A stretch of 64,000 nt of DNA from Rhodoferax sp. TS-BS-61-7 (lineage in GTDB: Bacteria; Pseudomonadota; Gammaproteobacteria; Burkholderiales; Burkholderiaceae_C), in the NCBI RefSeq assembly GCF_002943465.1, contig NZ_PTQY01000003.1:372001-436000 (forward strand). The letters are read 5' to 3'. Below are positions 52,635 through 62,628 of this stretch, in pieces (within the stretch, counting starts at the first letter, position 1; each line of letters opens with the position of its first letter). Under the pieces are notes generated by a model. The model did no database searches, had not been told where the DNA came from, and saw only the letters and a list, made by a program, of their open reading frames with translations. The position numbers were made by a program, and so were the translations under genes.

Positions 52635-52684
52635 CATCCTAGCCCACGCAGAACAAGCGCGAGCAGCTCCTCAATTTATAGCAA
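52635..52684 (-). repeat. R1 repeat copy covering the thiolase stop codon
   Basis: TTGCTAT, N8, GAGCTGCTCGCGCT, N10, GGGCTAGGATG on the minus strand. The last codons of the thiolase gene (Leu-Leu) and its TAA lie within the repeat. Confidence 0.78.
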
Positions 52685-53857
52685 CTCCAGCGCCAACGCG
52701 GTGGCTTCACCACCACCAATGCACAAAGTTGCCACGCCCCTCTTCAGGCCACGTGCCTTCAGCGCGTGGATCAAAGTCACCATGATGCGCGCACCGGACG
52801 CGCCAATCGGATGGCCCAGTGCGCAGGCGCCGCCGTTCACGTTCACCTTGTCGTGCGGAATATGCAGCTCGGCCATCAGCGCCATGGGCACCACGGCAAA
52901 GGCTTCGTTGATTTCCCACAGGTCCACGTCTTCTACCTTCCAGCCGGCCTTGGCCAGCAGCTTTTGCGTAGCACCTACGGGGGCGGTGGCAAACCAGTTG
53001 GGCTCTTGCGCGTGGGTGGCGTGGGCCACGATGCGGGCCAACGGCTTGCAGCCCAGTTCGGCGGCGGTGCCGGCGCGCATCATCACCATGGCCGCAGCCC
53101 CGTCGTTGATGGAACTGCTGCTGGCGGCGGTGATGGTGCCGTCTCTTTTGAACGCGGCCTTGAGCGTGGGGATCTTGTCGAATTTGATCTTTCCAGGGCC
53201 TTCGTCCACGCTGATCTGTACCTCGCCTGCGCGGGTCTTCACGGTCACGGGGGTGATTTCCGCCTCAAACGCTCCACTTTTAATCGCTGCTTGCGCACGC
53301 TGCACGCTGGTGGTGGCGAAGTTGTCTTGTTGTTCGCGGGTGAAGCTGTACTTGGCAGCGCAGTCTTCGCCAAAGGTGCCCATGGAGCGGCCGGCCTCGT
53401 AGGCATCTTCCAGGCCGTCCAGCATCATGTGGTCCATCACGCGGTCGTGGCCGATGCGGATGCCGCAGCGGCCCTTGAGCAGCAGGTGTGGCGCGTTGGT
53501 CATGCTTTCCATGCCGCCTGCCACCAGCACATCGTGGCTGCCGGCCAGCAGCATGTCGTGCGCAAACATGGCTGCGCGCATGCCGGAGCCGCACATCTTG
53601 CTCAAGGTGACCGCGCCCGCGCTCTTGGGCAGGCCGCCCTTAAACGCCGCCTGGCGCGCAGGCGCCTGGCCCTGGCCCGCCATCAGGCAGTTGCCAAACA
53701 GCACTTCAGTGACCAGCTCCGGGCTGATGCCCGCGCGCTGCACGGCAGCCTGGATGGCGGCACCGCCCAGGTCATGGGCGGCAAGGCTGGAGAAATCGCC
53801 CTGAAAGGCCCCCATGGGGGTGCGGGCGGCGCTGACGATCACGATGGAGTCTGGCAT
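52676..53857 (-). CDS. acetyl-CoA C-acyltransferase (thiolase)
   Basis: 393 residues, usual thiolase II length. Nucleophile Cys in LSKMCGSGMRAAMFA, His in CALGHPIGASGARIM and second Cys in VATLCIGGGEATAL. It makes or cleaves beta-ketoacyl-CoA, e.g. acetoacetyl-CoA, which would link to the acetoacetate from mvaB. A 28-bp perfect palindrome sits 30 bases upstream. Its C-terminus and stop come from an R1 repeat. Confidence 0.95.
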   Translation of the reverse strand: MPDSIVIVSAARTPMGAFQGDFSSLAAHDLGGAAIQAAVQRAGISPELVTEVLFGNCLMAGQGQAPARQAAFKGGLPKSAGAVTLSKMCGSGMRAAMFAHDMLLAGSHDVLVAGGMESMTNAPHLLLKGRCGIRIGHDRVMDHMMLDGLEDAYEAGRSMGTFGEDCAAKYSFTREQQDNFATTSVQRAQAAIKSGAFEAEITPVTVKTRAGEVQISVDEGPGKIKFDKIPTLKAAFKRDGTITAASSSSINDGAAAMVMMRAGTAAELGCKPLARIVAHATHAQEPNWFATAPVGATQKLLAKAGWKVEDVDLWEINEAFAVVPMALMAELHIPHDKVNVNGGACALGHPIGASGARIMVTLIHALKARGLKRGVATLCIGGGEATALALELL

Positions 53858-53886
53858 GGTGTTCCTCGGTTGGCAGGGGTTGAACG

Positions 53887-53914
53887 CAATTGACGTTTAC
53901 GTAAACGTCAATTG
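53887..53914. promoter_or_regulatory. 28-bp perfect palindrome, operator upstream of the thiolase operon
   Basis: CAATTGACGTTTAC joined directly to its complement, perfectly symmetrical over 53887-53914. It lies about 30 bases upstream of the thiolase start and about 75 bases upstream of the divergent protease gene. The ACGTTTACGTAAACGT core resembles sites of regulators of fatty-acid or branched-chain acid degradation (LiuR/PsrA type), but the regulator is not in this window. Confidence 0.8.
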
Positions 53915-53987
53915 TGGCAGAAAAAACTTTACCGCGGCTTCACCTGCGGCACACACGTCTTCATGCAGGCACTGCACCATGGGTCAC

Positions 53988-55469
53988 ATGAAAGCCTTTG
54001 CCCCTTCCCTGCCGCACCTGGCGCGCACCGCCCTCCTCGCCCTGGCCAGCGCCAGCCTCTTGGCCACCGGCTATGCGCAAACCGCCAGCCCCAGCAGTGC
54101 GCCGCCACCGACCATCCGCACGCTGGGCACGCCCGACTTCACACAGATCGTCCAGCGCTACGGCCCGGCCGTGGTCAACATCAGCGTGAGCGGTACGCGG
54201 CTCATCACGGCCGACAGCAAGGACAGTGGCACCAACGCCAAAGGCGCTGACAGCGAAGACCCCACGCAGCTGTTTCTGCGTAAGTTCCAGGAGCAGTTTG
54301 GTGCCACCGGCGCCAGCATGCAGATTCCGGTGAGTGGGCGCGCCTCGGGCTTCATCGTCAGCGCCGATGGCCTGGTGCTGACCAATGCCCACGTCATCGC
54401 CCATGCCAGCGAAGTCACCGTCAAGCTGACCGACCGGCGCGAGTTCAAGGCCAAGGTGCTGGGCAGCGACGCCAAGACCGATGTGGCCGTGCTCAAGCTC
54501 GAGGCGAGCAACTTGCCGACCGTCGCCATCGGCAAGCCGGCCGACCTGAGCGTGGGTGAGTGGGTGCTGGCCATTGGCTCGCCCTTTGGGCTAGACAACA
54601 CGGTGACCACCGGCGTGGTCAGCGCCAAGAGCCGCACCCTACCGGATGACTACACCGTGCCCTTCATCCAGACCGATGCGGCCATCAACCCCGGTAACTC
54701 GGGCGGCCCGCTGTTCAACGCGCGTGGCGAGGTGATAGGTATCAACTCCCAGATCTACACCCGTAGCGGCGGCTACCAGGGCCTGAGCTTTGCCATCCCT
54801 ATCGACCTGGCGCAATCGGTGCAGCGCCAGATCGTCGCCACGGGCCATGCCTCACACGGGGTGCTGGGTGTCTCGGTGCAAGAAGTGAACCAGGCGCTGG
54901 CCGATGCGTTCAAACTGCCCCGCCCCGTCGGCGCACTGATCTCAGACGTGCGCACGGACACGGCCGCGGCCAAAGCGGGTTTACAGATTGGTGATGTGAT
55001 TGTGGGCATCGATGGCCACGCCATCCTGGCGTCCAGCGACTTGCCTTTGTGGGTGGCTATGGCATTGCCGGGCCAGCAGATGCAGATCGACGTATTGCGC
55101 AACGGCCGGGCCATCCAGGTGCTCGCCACGCTGGAAGACCCCAGCACGGCCAAACCGGCGGCCGACGCGCGGCCCAACGTCCCCGTACTACCCCAACTGG
55201 GCCTGGCCGTGCGCCCCCTGCTGCCCGTGGAACAACGCGCCGCCGAAGCGCGCCACGGCCTGATGATCGAAGGCGTTCAGCCGGAAGCCGATAAGGCCGG
55301 CATCGCTCCCGGCGACATCCTGCTGGCCATCAACCATATGCCCGTCACGTCCGTGGAGCAGGCCCGCGCGCTGCTGGCGCAGGTCAAGGGGTCGGTGGCG
55401 CTGCTGGTGCAGCATGGAGGGGAGAAGAATTTTGTTGCGATGGGGATAAAGACTGAGACCGGGCACTAA
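53988..55469 (+). CDS. DegP/DegQ-type periplasmic serine protease
   Basis: 493 residues from MKAFAPSLP. A signal peptide (LALASASLLATGYAQ) precedes a trypsin-like protease domain and two PDZ domains. The catalytic triad is visible: His in LTNAHVIAHA (about 133), Asp in KTDVAVLKLE, Ser in NPGNSGGPLFNARG. PDZ1 (about 285-370) has VGALISDVRTDTAAAKAGLQ; PDZ2 ends ALLAQVKGSVALLVQHGG. It degrades or refolds misfolded periplasmic proteins. The upstream ATG (53979) is only three codons earlier and the extra residues do not matter. Stands alone, divergent from the thiolase operon. Confidence 0.93.
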   Translation: MKAFAPSLPHLARTALLALASASLLATGYAQTASPSSAPPPTIRTLGTPDFTQIVQRYGPAVVNISVSGTRLITADSKDSGTNAKGADSEDPTQLFLRKFQEQFGATGASMQIPVSGRASGFIVSADGLVLTNAHVIAHASEVTVKLTDRREFKAKVLGSDAKTDVAVLKLEASNLPTVAIGKPADLSVGEWVLAIGSPFGLDNTVTTGVVSAKSRTLPDDYTVPFIQTDAAINPGNSGGPLFNARGEVIGINSQIYTRSGGYQGLSFAIPIDLAQSVQRQIVATGHASHGVLGVSVQEVNQALADAFKLPRPVGALISDVRTDTAAAKAGLQIGDVIVGIDGHAILASSDLPLWVAMALPGQQMQIDVLRNGRAIQVLATLEDPSTAKPAADARPNVPVLPQLGLAVRPLLPVEQRAAEARHGLMIEGVQPEADKAGIAPGDILLAINHMPVTSVEQARALLAQVKGSVALLVQHGGEKNFVAMGIKTETGH

Positions 55470-55532
55470 AGCTGAACGAACAATACCGGTTAATCCGCAA
55501 CCAAGAATGGCGCGACTAGCTCGATCGGACAG

Positions 55533-56102
55533 CTACTCCTCGCTCGCGGAACCGGTCATTTCTGCAGCCGCAGCATGGCGCGCTGGCTCACCTCTGTACA
55601 AGCGCTCGGCTTCTGCACGAAGTTGAAGTATTTGCTGTTCGAGCAGGCCAACGTATTGCTGAAATGTATTTTCAAAGTCCGGATTTATATTAATTTCAGA
55701 CTCGGGGCTGACAAGGGGCCACATCTCTCTGGCAGCGCGCCTTGCATTGAGCAATGCGTCGAACGGGACCTCAGCTTGAATCGCGTCGAGTGGATAGGAT
55801 TGGATTGCATCAGCGAGCTCTTTGAATCGCGAGCTTGGTTCGGCCGGATGGCCCAGTGGCCAGCGTTCCAACTTCCGCTTTTCTAAACGAGCCTCGACCG
55901 CAGAATCTTTGAGATGAATCAGTAGCCTCGCAAGACCGTCATGTGCGCGAGCTTCCCGCTCCGAAATCTCCATACGATTACGCCGTACCTGCCAAACAAC
56001 TGCCACGGCACCAACAATCATCGCAATGGCCCCGACCCCTGCTTGTGTCCATGCAGCCCAATCAGAACTGGACAAATTCGAGAGTACGCAAAGTTCGTTC
56101 AT
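55533..56102 (-). CDS. membrane-anchored hypothetical protein
   Basis: 189 residues. One N-terminal membrane helix (about 18-40, TQAGVGAIAMIVGAVAVVWQV) with a short outside tail, then a charged helical cytoplasmic part (RNRMEISEREARAHDGLARL, FQQYVGLLEQQILQLRAEAERL). Base composition is lower in GC than the neighbours, which hints at acquisition. No family is recognised. Confidence 0.7.
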   Translation of the reverse strand: MNELCVLSNLSSSDWAAWTQAGVGAIAMIVGAVAVVWQVRRNRMEISEREARAHDGLARLLIHLKDSAVEARLEKRKLERWPLGHPAEPSSRFKELADAIQSYPLDAIQAEVPFDALLNARRAAREMWPLVSPESEININPDFENTFQQYVGLLEQQILQLRAEAERLYRGEPARHAAAAEMTGSASEE

Positions 56103-56131
56103 AGTGTGAATTTCCTATTTTGAGTCTCAGT

Positions 56132-57661
56132 CTATAGGAGCAACCTCTCAAACCGCTGCATCAACGCCTTGCACGCCGCCTCGGGATCACCCGCCTTCGT
56201 TATCGCCGAAATCACCGCCGCACTGGCAGCGCCCGTCGCGGCCACATCTGCCACATTACTCGCATCAATGCCTGCAATGCCGACCACGGGCATTGGCAGC
56301 ACATGCGCCCAGTAGCGCAGGTTGTCCAATCCCTGGGGGATCCAGGGCATGTCTTTGCTCTGCGTGGCGAAGATGGGGCCGCAAGCGATGTAGCTGGGGC
56401 GCAGGGCCCAGGCACGGGCGACTTCCCAGTAGCTGTGGGTGCTTAGGCCCAGGCGCACGCCGGCTGCTCTCAGGGCGTCCAGGTCCACGGTGTCCAGGTC
56501 TTCCTGGCCCAGGTGCACGCCATAGGCGCCATGCTGCAGGGCGAGTTGCCAGTGGTCGTTGATGAAGAGTTGTGCGCCCGGAGTCGCATTCGCGATGGCG
56601 ATGCTCTCTGCAATCTGCGCGGCCAGCGTGGGCTCGGCGGGGTCTTTGATGCGCAACTGCACGGTGCGAATACCAGCGGCCAACACGCGGCGTACCCAGG
56701 CGGCGCTATCCACCACGGCGTAGACGCCCAGAGCCGGGTTGCTCAGATCGGGAAAGGCCGTCTGCGCGGCGGGTTGCGCCTGCAGCCACGGCAGGTTGTC
56801 GGCGTGCTGCGCAAAGTCTGGCAAGGCCTGCACGGGGCCCGCGCCTTGCCCTGCGGCATAGGCGTGGCGCAGGGCGTGCGTGGTGGCCATCTTGGCCAGC
56901 ACCACCGCATCGGCCACGCAGTAGCCACTGGCCAGCGCGGCGGCGACTGTTGAAGCAAAGGTACAGCCGGTGCCGTGGTGGTGCGGAGTGTCCACGCGCG
57001 GCAGGCTGAGCCAGCCGCAGGCTTGTGGGCTGCTGAACCAGTCGCTGGCCAAGCCGTTGGCCCTCGCGTCGTCACCACCGGTAATGACCACCGAGGGTTG
57101 TCCCACTTCATATGTTTGTCCCACACGCAGGCATAGGCGTTCGGCCTCCGCGCGGTTGGGCGTGACCAGCGTGGCGCGTGGCAACAGCTTTTGCAGGTAG
57201 GCCTGCACCAAGGCATCCCCTGCAAAGCTGGCCCCGGTGGTCGAGCCCAGTACCGGGTCCACCACCAGCGCCACGGGCTGGCCCTGCGCGCGCAGTCGGT
57301 CCACCCATTGGCAAACCACGTGCAGGTTCTCCACGCTGCCCAGCAGGCCGGTCTTGATGGCCTGAGGCAGCAGGTCCGCAGCAAGGGCTGCCAGTTGCGC
57401 GTCCAGCAACTCGGCGCTGACCGGCTCCACGCGCGTAACGGCCACGGAGTTCTGTGCGGTGAGGGCGGCCACGGCCGTACAGCCATGAACACCAAACGCC
57501 TGCAGCGCCTTGAGGTCGGCCTGCAGGCCGGCACCGGAGCCCGAATCCGAACCCGCAATGCTCCAGACCACGGGGCGTGCGCCGGCAGCCACCGGGGGAG
57601 TTTCAGTACTTAAAGTGCTTCTGGAGCTCATAGGCATTGCGCGAGTAGCTTCTTTTTTCAT
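56132..57661 (-). CDS. thiDE: bifunctional hydroxymethylpyrimidine kinase/thiamine-phosphate synthase
   Basis: 509 residues. N-terminal ThiD (about 25-265): WSIAGSDSGSGAGLQADLKAL, TKVxxN-type loop and HHGTGCTFASTVAAALASGY; phosphorylates HMP to HMP-PP. C-terminal ThiE (about 320-505): VQLRIKDPAEPTLA, LFINDHWQLALQ, GVHLGQEDLDTVD, IACGPIFATQSK; joins HMP-PP and thiazole phosphate. It starts with ATG at 57661, which lies within an R1 repeat just after the thiG stop; GAGG sits six bases upstream. Last gene of the thi operon. Confidence 0.93.
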   Translation of the reverse strand: MKKEATRAMPMSSRSTLSTETPPVAAGARPVVWSIAGSDSGSGAGLQADLKALQAFGVHGCTAVAALTAQNSVAVTRVEPVSAELLDAQLAALAADLLPQAIKTGLLGSVENLHVVCQWVDRLRAQGQPVALVVDPVLGSTTGASFAGDALVQAYLQKLLPRATLVTPNRAEAERLCLRVGQTYEVGQPSVVITGGDDARANGLASDWFSSPQACGWLSLPRVDTPHHHGTGCTFASTVAAALASGYCVADAVVLAKMATTHALRHAYAAGQGAGPVQALPDFAQHADNLPWLQAQPAAQTAFPDLSNPALGVYAVVDSAAWVRRVLAAGIRTVQLRIKDPAEPTLAAQIAESIAIANATPGAQLFINDHWQLALQHGAYGVHLGQEDLDTVDLDALRAAGVRLGLSTHSYWEVARAWALRPSYIACGPIFATQSKDMPWIPQGLDNLRYWAHVLPMPVVGIAGIDASNVADVAATGAASAAVISAITKAGDPEAACKALMQRFERLLL

Positions 57662-57666
57662 AGCAA
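57617..57666 (-). repeat. R1 repeat copy providing the thiDE start
   Basis: TTGCTAT, N8, AAGCTACTCGCGCA, N10, GCTCCAGAAGC on the minus strand. It begins two bases after the thiG TGA, and its ATG (in TTGCTATG) is the thiDE start codon. The repeat therefore encodes the first 15 or so residues of ThiDE. Confidence 0.75.
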
Positions 57667-57668
57667 CC

Positions 57669-58565
57669 TCAGAGCAAAATAGGATGGCCGGCGACGGGCG
57701 TGGAGGCCACAGCCATGTCTTGGCGGGCCATGACGCCAGCTTCAAACGCGAGGCGGCCAGACTCGATCCCGAGCTTGAACGCACGCGCCATGCGCACCGG
57801 GTCCACCGCGTGGGCCACGGCGCTGTTAAGCAGCACGGCGTCCAGCCCCAGCTCCATGGCCTGCACGGCGTCGGCAGGTGAGCCTATGCCTGCGTCCACG
57901 ATGAGCGGCACGCCGGGCAGCCGGGCGCGCAGGGTGCGCAGCGCGCCGGGATTCACCAGCCCCTGGCCCGAACCGATGGGTGCACCCCAGGGCATGAGGA
58001 TGTTGCAGCCCGCGTCCAGCAGGCGCTGGCAGCTCACCAGGTCGTCCATGCAGTAGGGGAAGACTTCGAAGCCGTCTTTCACCAACTGCGTGGCGGCGGC
58101 CAGCAACTCAAACGGGTCGGGCTGCAGGGTGTGGGCGTCGCCCACCACTTCGAGCTTGATCCACGTGGTGTCGAACAACTCGCGTGCCATGTGGGCCAGC
58201 GTGATGGCTTCGCGTGCGGTGTGGCAGCCGGCGGTGTTGGGCAGCAGGTGGGCGCCGGTGGCTTTCACCAGGACAAAGAAGTCCCCTGCTTCTGCGCCAT
58301 GGGCGAGTTGGCGGCGCAAGCCCATAGTGACGACCTGTGCTCCAGAAGCGGCGATGGCGTCCTGCAGCAATTGGGGCGATGGGTAGCTGGCGGTGCCTAG
58401 GAAGAAGCGGCTGGTGAGGGTGCGGCCGCCGATGTGCCATTGGCTCTGGTCATGGGAGCGACTGGGAGGCCGGACGTTCTGCTCCGTGTCCCCCGCCCGC
58501 GCTGCGGGCTCCTCCTTTACCTGCGCAGAACGCCCGACCTCCCAGTCTCTTGGTGTTGCGGACAT
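57669..58565 (-). CDS. thiG: thiazole synthase ThiG
   Basis: 298 residues, about 40 more than usual. TIM-barrel enzyme that builds thiazole phosphate from deoxyxylulose-5-phosphate, the ThiS thiocarboxylate and dehydroglycine. The domain begins at about residue 41 ([19 protein letters not shown]). Schiff-base Lys lies in [24 protein letters not shown] and [20 protein letters not shown] are intact. Residues 7-36 come from an IR-flanked hairpin (58460-58547), a non-conserved extension. The ATG at 58565 has AGGAGG eight bases upstream, so the extension is truly translated. Confidence 0.94.
   Translation of the reverse strand: MSATPRDWEVGRSAQVKEEPAARAGDTEQNVRPPSRSHDQSQWHIGGRTLTSRFFLGTASYPSPQLLQDAIAASGAQVVTMGLRRQLAHGAEAGDFFVLVKATGAHLLPNTAGCHTAREAITLAHMARELFDTTWIKLEVVGDAHTLQPDPFELLAAATQLVKDGFEVFPYCMDDLVSCQRLLDAGCNILMPWGAPIGSGQGLVNPGALRTLRARLPGVPLIVDAGIGSPADAVQAMELGLDAVLLNSAVAHAVDPVRMARAFKLGIESGRLAFEAGVMARQDMAVASTPVAGHPILL
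58460..58547. repeat. inverted-repeat hairpin inside the thiG 5' end
   Basis: 23-bp arms (58460-58482 and 58525-58547, two differences) around a 42-base loop that includes CTCCTCCTTTACC and an inner GC stem. Same architecture as families A and B with another loop. It encodes ThiG residues 7-36. Confidence 0.7.
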
Positions 58566-58569
58566 TTGC

Positions 58570-58797
58570 TTAACCTCCTTCTATCGGTTGGAAAGTCAGG
58601 ATGGTGTCGCCCTCGGCCAATGGCTGTTGCGCGCGCAGGCTGCGCGGTACGAAGTTGCCGTTGACGGCAGTTGCCAGGGCTGCAGGTAGCACGCCGCGTG
58701 CATCCACCCAGGCTTGCAGGGTGCGGGCAGTAGTGTTTTCCGGGTTGCCGTTCACCACCACGGTGATGGTGGGCAGTGCAGTGTCTGTTGTACTCAT
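58570..58797 (-). CDS. thiS: sulfur carrier protein ThiS
   Basis: 75 residues; ubiquitin-like carrier ending in the Gly-Gly (FQPIEGG) that is adenylylated and thiocarboxylated to bring sulfur to thiazole. Contains [10 protein letters not shown] and [11 protein letters not shown] few residues longer than typical ThiS (66). Its 3' end holds the thiG ribosome site, and its start overlaps the thiO stop (ATGA). Confidence 0.96.
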   Translation of the reverse strand: MSTTDTALPTITVVVNGNPENTTARTLQAWVDARGVLPAALATAVNGNFVPRSLRAQQPLAEGDTILTFQPIEGG

Positions 58798-59840
58798 AGC
58801 GATAACTCGTGCAGGGCCTGCTCCACCAGGGCGGGGGCGATGAGCCAGCCGTGGCGGAAGAGGCCGTTGATTTCTGTTTTGCCTGCGCGGTGGCGCACCA
58901 CGGGCAGGTTGTCGGGCAGCGCGGGGCGCAGGTTGGTCTCCGAATGCAGCACGCGTGCTTCGGCCAGTGCGGGGATGGCGCTGTGGGCGGCGCTCAGCAG
59001 TTCCAGCGTGCTGCGCAGCGACACGGGCGAGCGGTCCTCACTCTCGATCTCGCTGGCGCCGACTACGATGACATCGCCGGGCCGCGGCACCAGGTAGACC
59101 GAATGGCGTGGATGCAGCAGGCGCACGGGGCGGTGCAACTGCACGCCGGGCGCGTGCAGCCAGAACACTTCACCACGTACGCCGCGCACGGGCAGTGCGG
59201 GCTTGGCGCCCACACCGCGCACGTCGAAGACATGGTCAAAGCGGTGCTGTGCATCACCCACGCGCAAAACACTCGCCTCCACCGCACTCACCGTCGTGCC
59301 CCAATGCCATTGCACACCCTGCGCCGTGGCCTGCGCCGCCAGGGCCTGCAGCGCCTGGATCGGATGGATTTTCCCTTCACACGGCAGCAGCCAGGCCAGT
59401 GCCGGGCCGCTGATACTGGGCTCTAGTTCGCGCAACTGCGCGGGCGTCAGGGGCTGCGGCTGGTATGGCGCATCCGCCTTGGCCTGCAGCAACCCGACCA
59501 CGCGTTGGGCGGCGCCTGCATCGCTGCGGTGGGCCAGCAGCAGGCTGCCCTGCATACGCAGCTCCACGGGTTGATCCAAACCTTGCACGATCTGAGGCCA
59601 CAGCGCGCAGGAGCGTATACCCAGCGCAAACACCTCGGCACCCGCGCGCTCCAGCTCGGCCACGGGACTCAACATGCCCGCGGCAGTCCAACCCGCAGCC
59701 AGCGAGCCCGAGTCCGCGCGCGGACCGGGACCGGATGCGGGGTCGAACACCTGCACCGCGTGGCCCGCGCGGCTGAGCGTGTACGCCAGCAGCCGCCCGA
59801 GCACGCCCGCGCCGACAATGCCGATGCGTTTGGCGGCCAC
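58794..59840 (-). CDS. thiO: glycine oxidase ThiO
   Basis: 348 residues from a GTG two bases after the thiC stop. FAD-binding GIVGAGVLGRLLAYTLSRAG at the N-terminus, YLVPRPGDVIVVGASEIES later; D-amino-acid-oxidase fold. Oxidises glycine to iminoacetate for ThiG, the aerobic alternative to ThiH. GTG is chosen because the motif begins at residue 6 and the frame upstream overlaps thiC. Position between thiC and thiS is typical. Confidence 0.93.
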   Translation of the reverse strand: MAAKRIGIVGAGVLGRLLAYTLSRAGHAVQVFDPASGPGPRADSGSLAAGWTAAGMLSPVAELERAGAEVFALGIRSCALWPQIVQGLDQPVELRMQGSLLLAHRSDAGAAQRVVGLLQAKADAPYQPQPLTPAQLRELEPSISGPALAWLLPCEGKIHPIQALQALAAQATAQGVQWHWGTTVSAVEASVLRVGDAQHRFDHVFDVRGVGAKPALPVRGVRGEVFWLHAPGVQLHRPVRLLHPRHSVYLVPRPGDVIVVGASEIESEDRSPVSLRSTLELLSAAHSAIPALAEARVLHSETNLRPALPDNLPVVRHRAGKTEINGLFRHGWLIAPALVEQALHELSL

Positions 59841-59842
59841 GG

Positions 59843-61916
<2,074 letters not shown>

Positions 61917-61962
61917 GGGCGGAGTGTACGCCAAGTCACACGCCGCCCGCCAAGGCCAGCGC

Positions 61963-62616
61963 TCAGGGGCGCGGCATTTTCGCGCTCAGCGCTTTGATGA
62001 AGTTGGGGTCCAATTCGCGCGCACGTGGCGTCTTTTCGGCCAGCAGAATCTTCTCCCATGCGTCCCGGTACCGTTCGACCACGAAGTAGCTGATCGCCCA
62101 GTTTTGCAGGTTCAACGTGTGGTCAGGCGCCTTGGCAAAGATGCGTGCAAATTCCGGCCAGGTGGCCTTCAACTCGGCCTCGCTGTCCGCCAGTTGAGCC
62201 TTGGTACGCACATAGTCCACTTGAAAATCGATGTCTTTAGACATCGATTTTGCGGCCTCCTCAAACAGCTCGCGACCAGAGGCTATGCGCTGTCTGCTCA
62301 TCTCAATCACAGCCATGCCCCACAGGGCAGATCCATCCTCCGGATTTAGCAACCACGCCTGATTGAAGCGACGCATGGCGTCGTCCAGCTTGCCTCCACG
62401 TAGCAACGTCCACCCCCTCGCAGCGACTTCGTTGGCCGCTTTCACACGGTCATTGCCAAATGCCTTGTCTGCACCCGCCAGAAATTCCGCATCCGCCGCC
62501 AGCTGTGCAGGATTTTTCGTCTGTCCACCGTATTTGGGTTGCAAATTATTTTGTGCCTGCGACCACAGGCTGGCCATACAGAGCAGCGCACACACCAGTA
62601 AATTTCTGAATTTCAT
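61963..62616 (-). CDS. periplasmic TPR-like protein, unknown function
   Basis: 217 residues with signal peptide (LLVCALLCMASLWSQAQ). Helical repeats about 55-115 (ARGWTLLRGGKLDDAMRRFNQA, then WLLNPEDGSALWGMAVIEM) resemble tetratricopeptide units. The rest is helical (FARIFAKAPDHTLNLQNWAI). Likely a periplasmic scaffold. Its neighbour is aceK upstream, 12 bases away on the same strand. Function not assigned. Confidence 0.75.
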   Translation of the reverse strand: MKFRNLLVCALLCMASLWSQAQNNLQPKYGGQTKNPAQLAADAEFLAGADKAFGNDRVKAANEVAARGWTLLRGGKLDDAMRRFNQAWLLNPEDGSALWGMAVIEMSRQRIASGRELFEEAAKSMSKDIDFQVDYVRTKAQLADSEAELKATWPEFARIFAKAPDHTLNLQNWAISYFVVERYRDAWEKILLAEKTPRARELDPNFIKALSAKMPRP

Positions 62617-62628
62617 CGTCCCGCCCCA

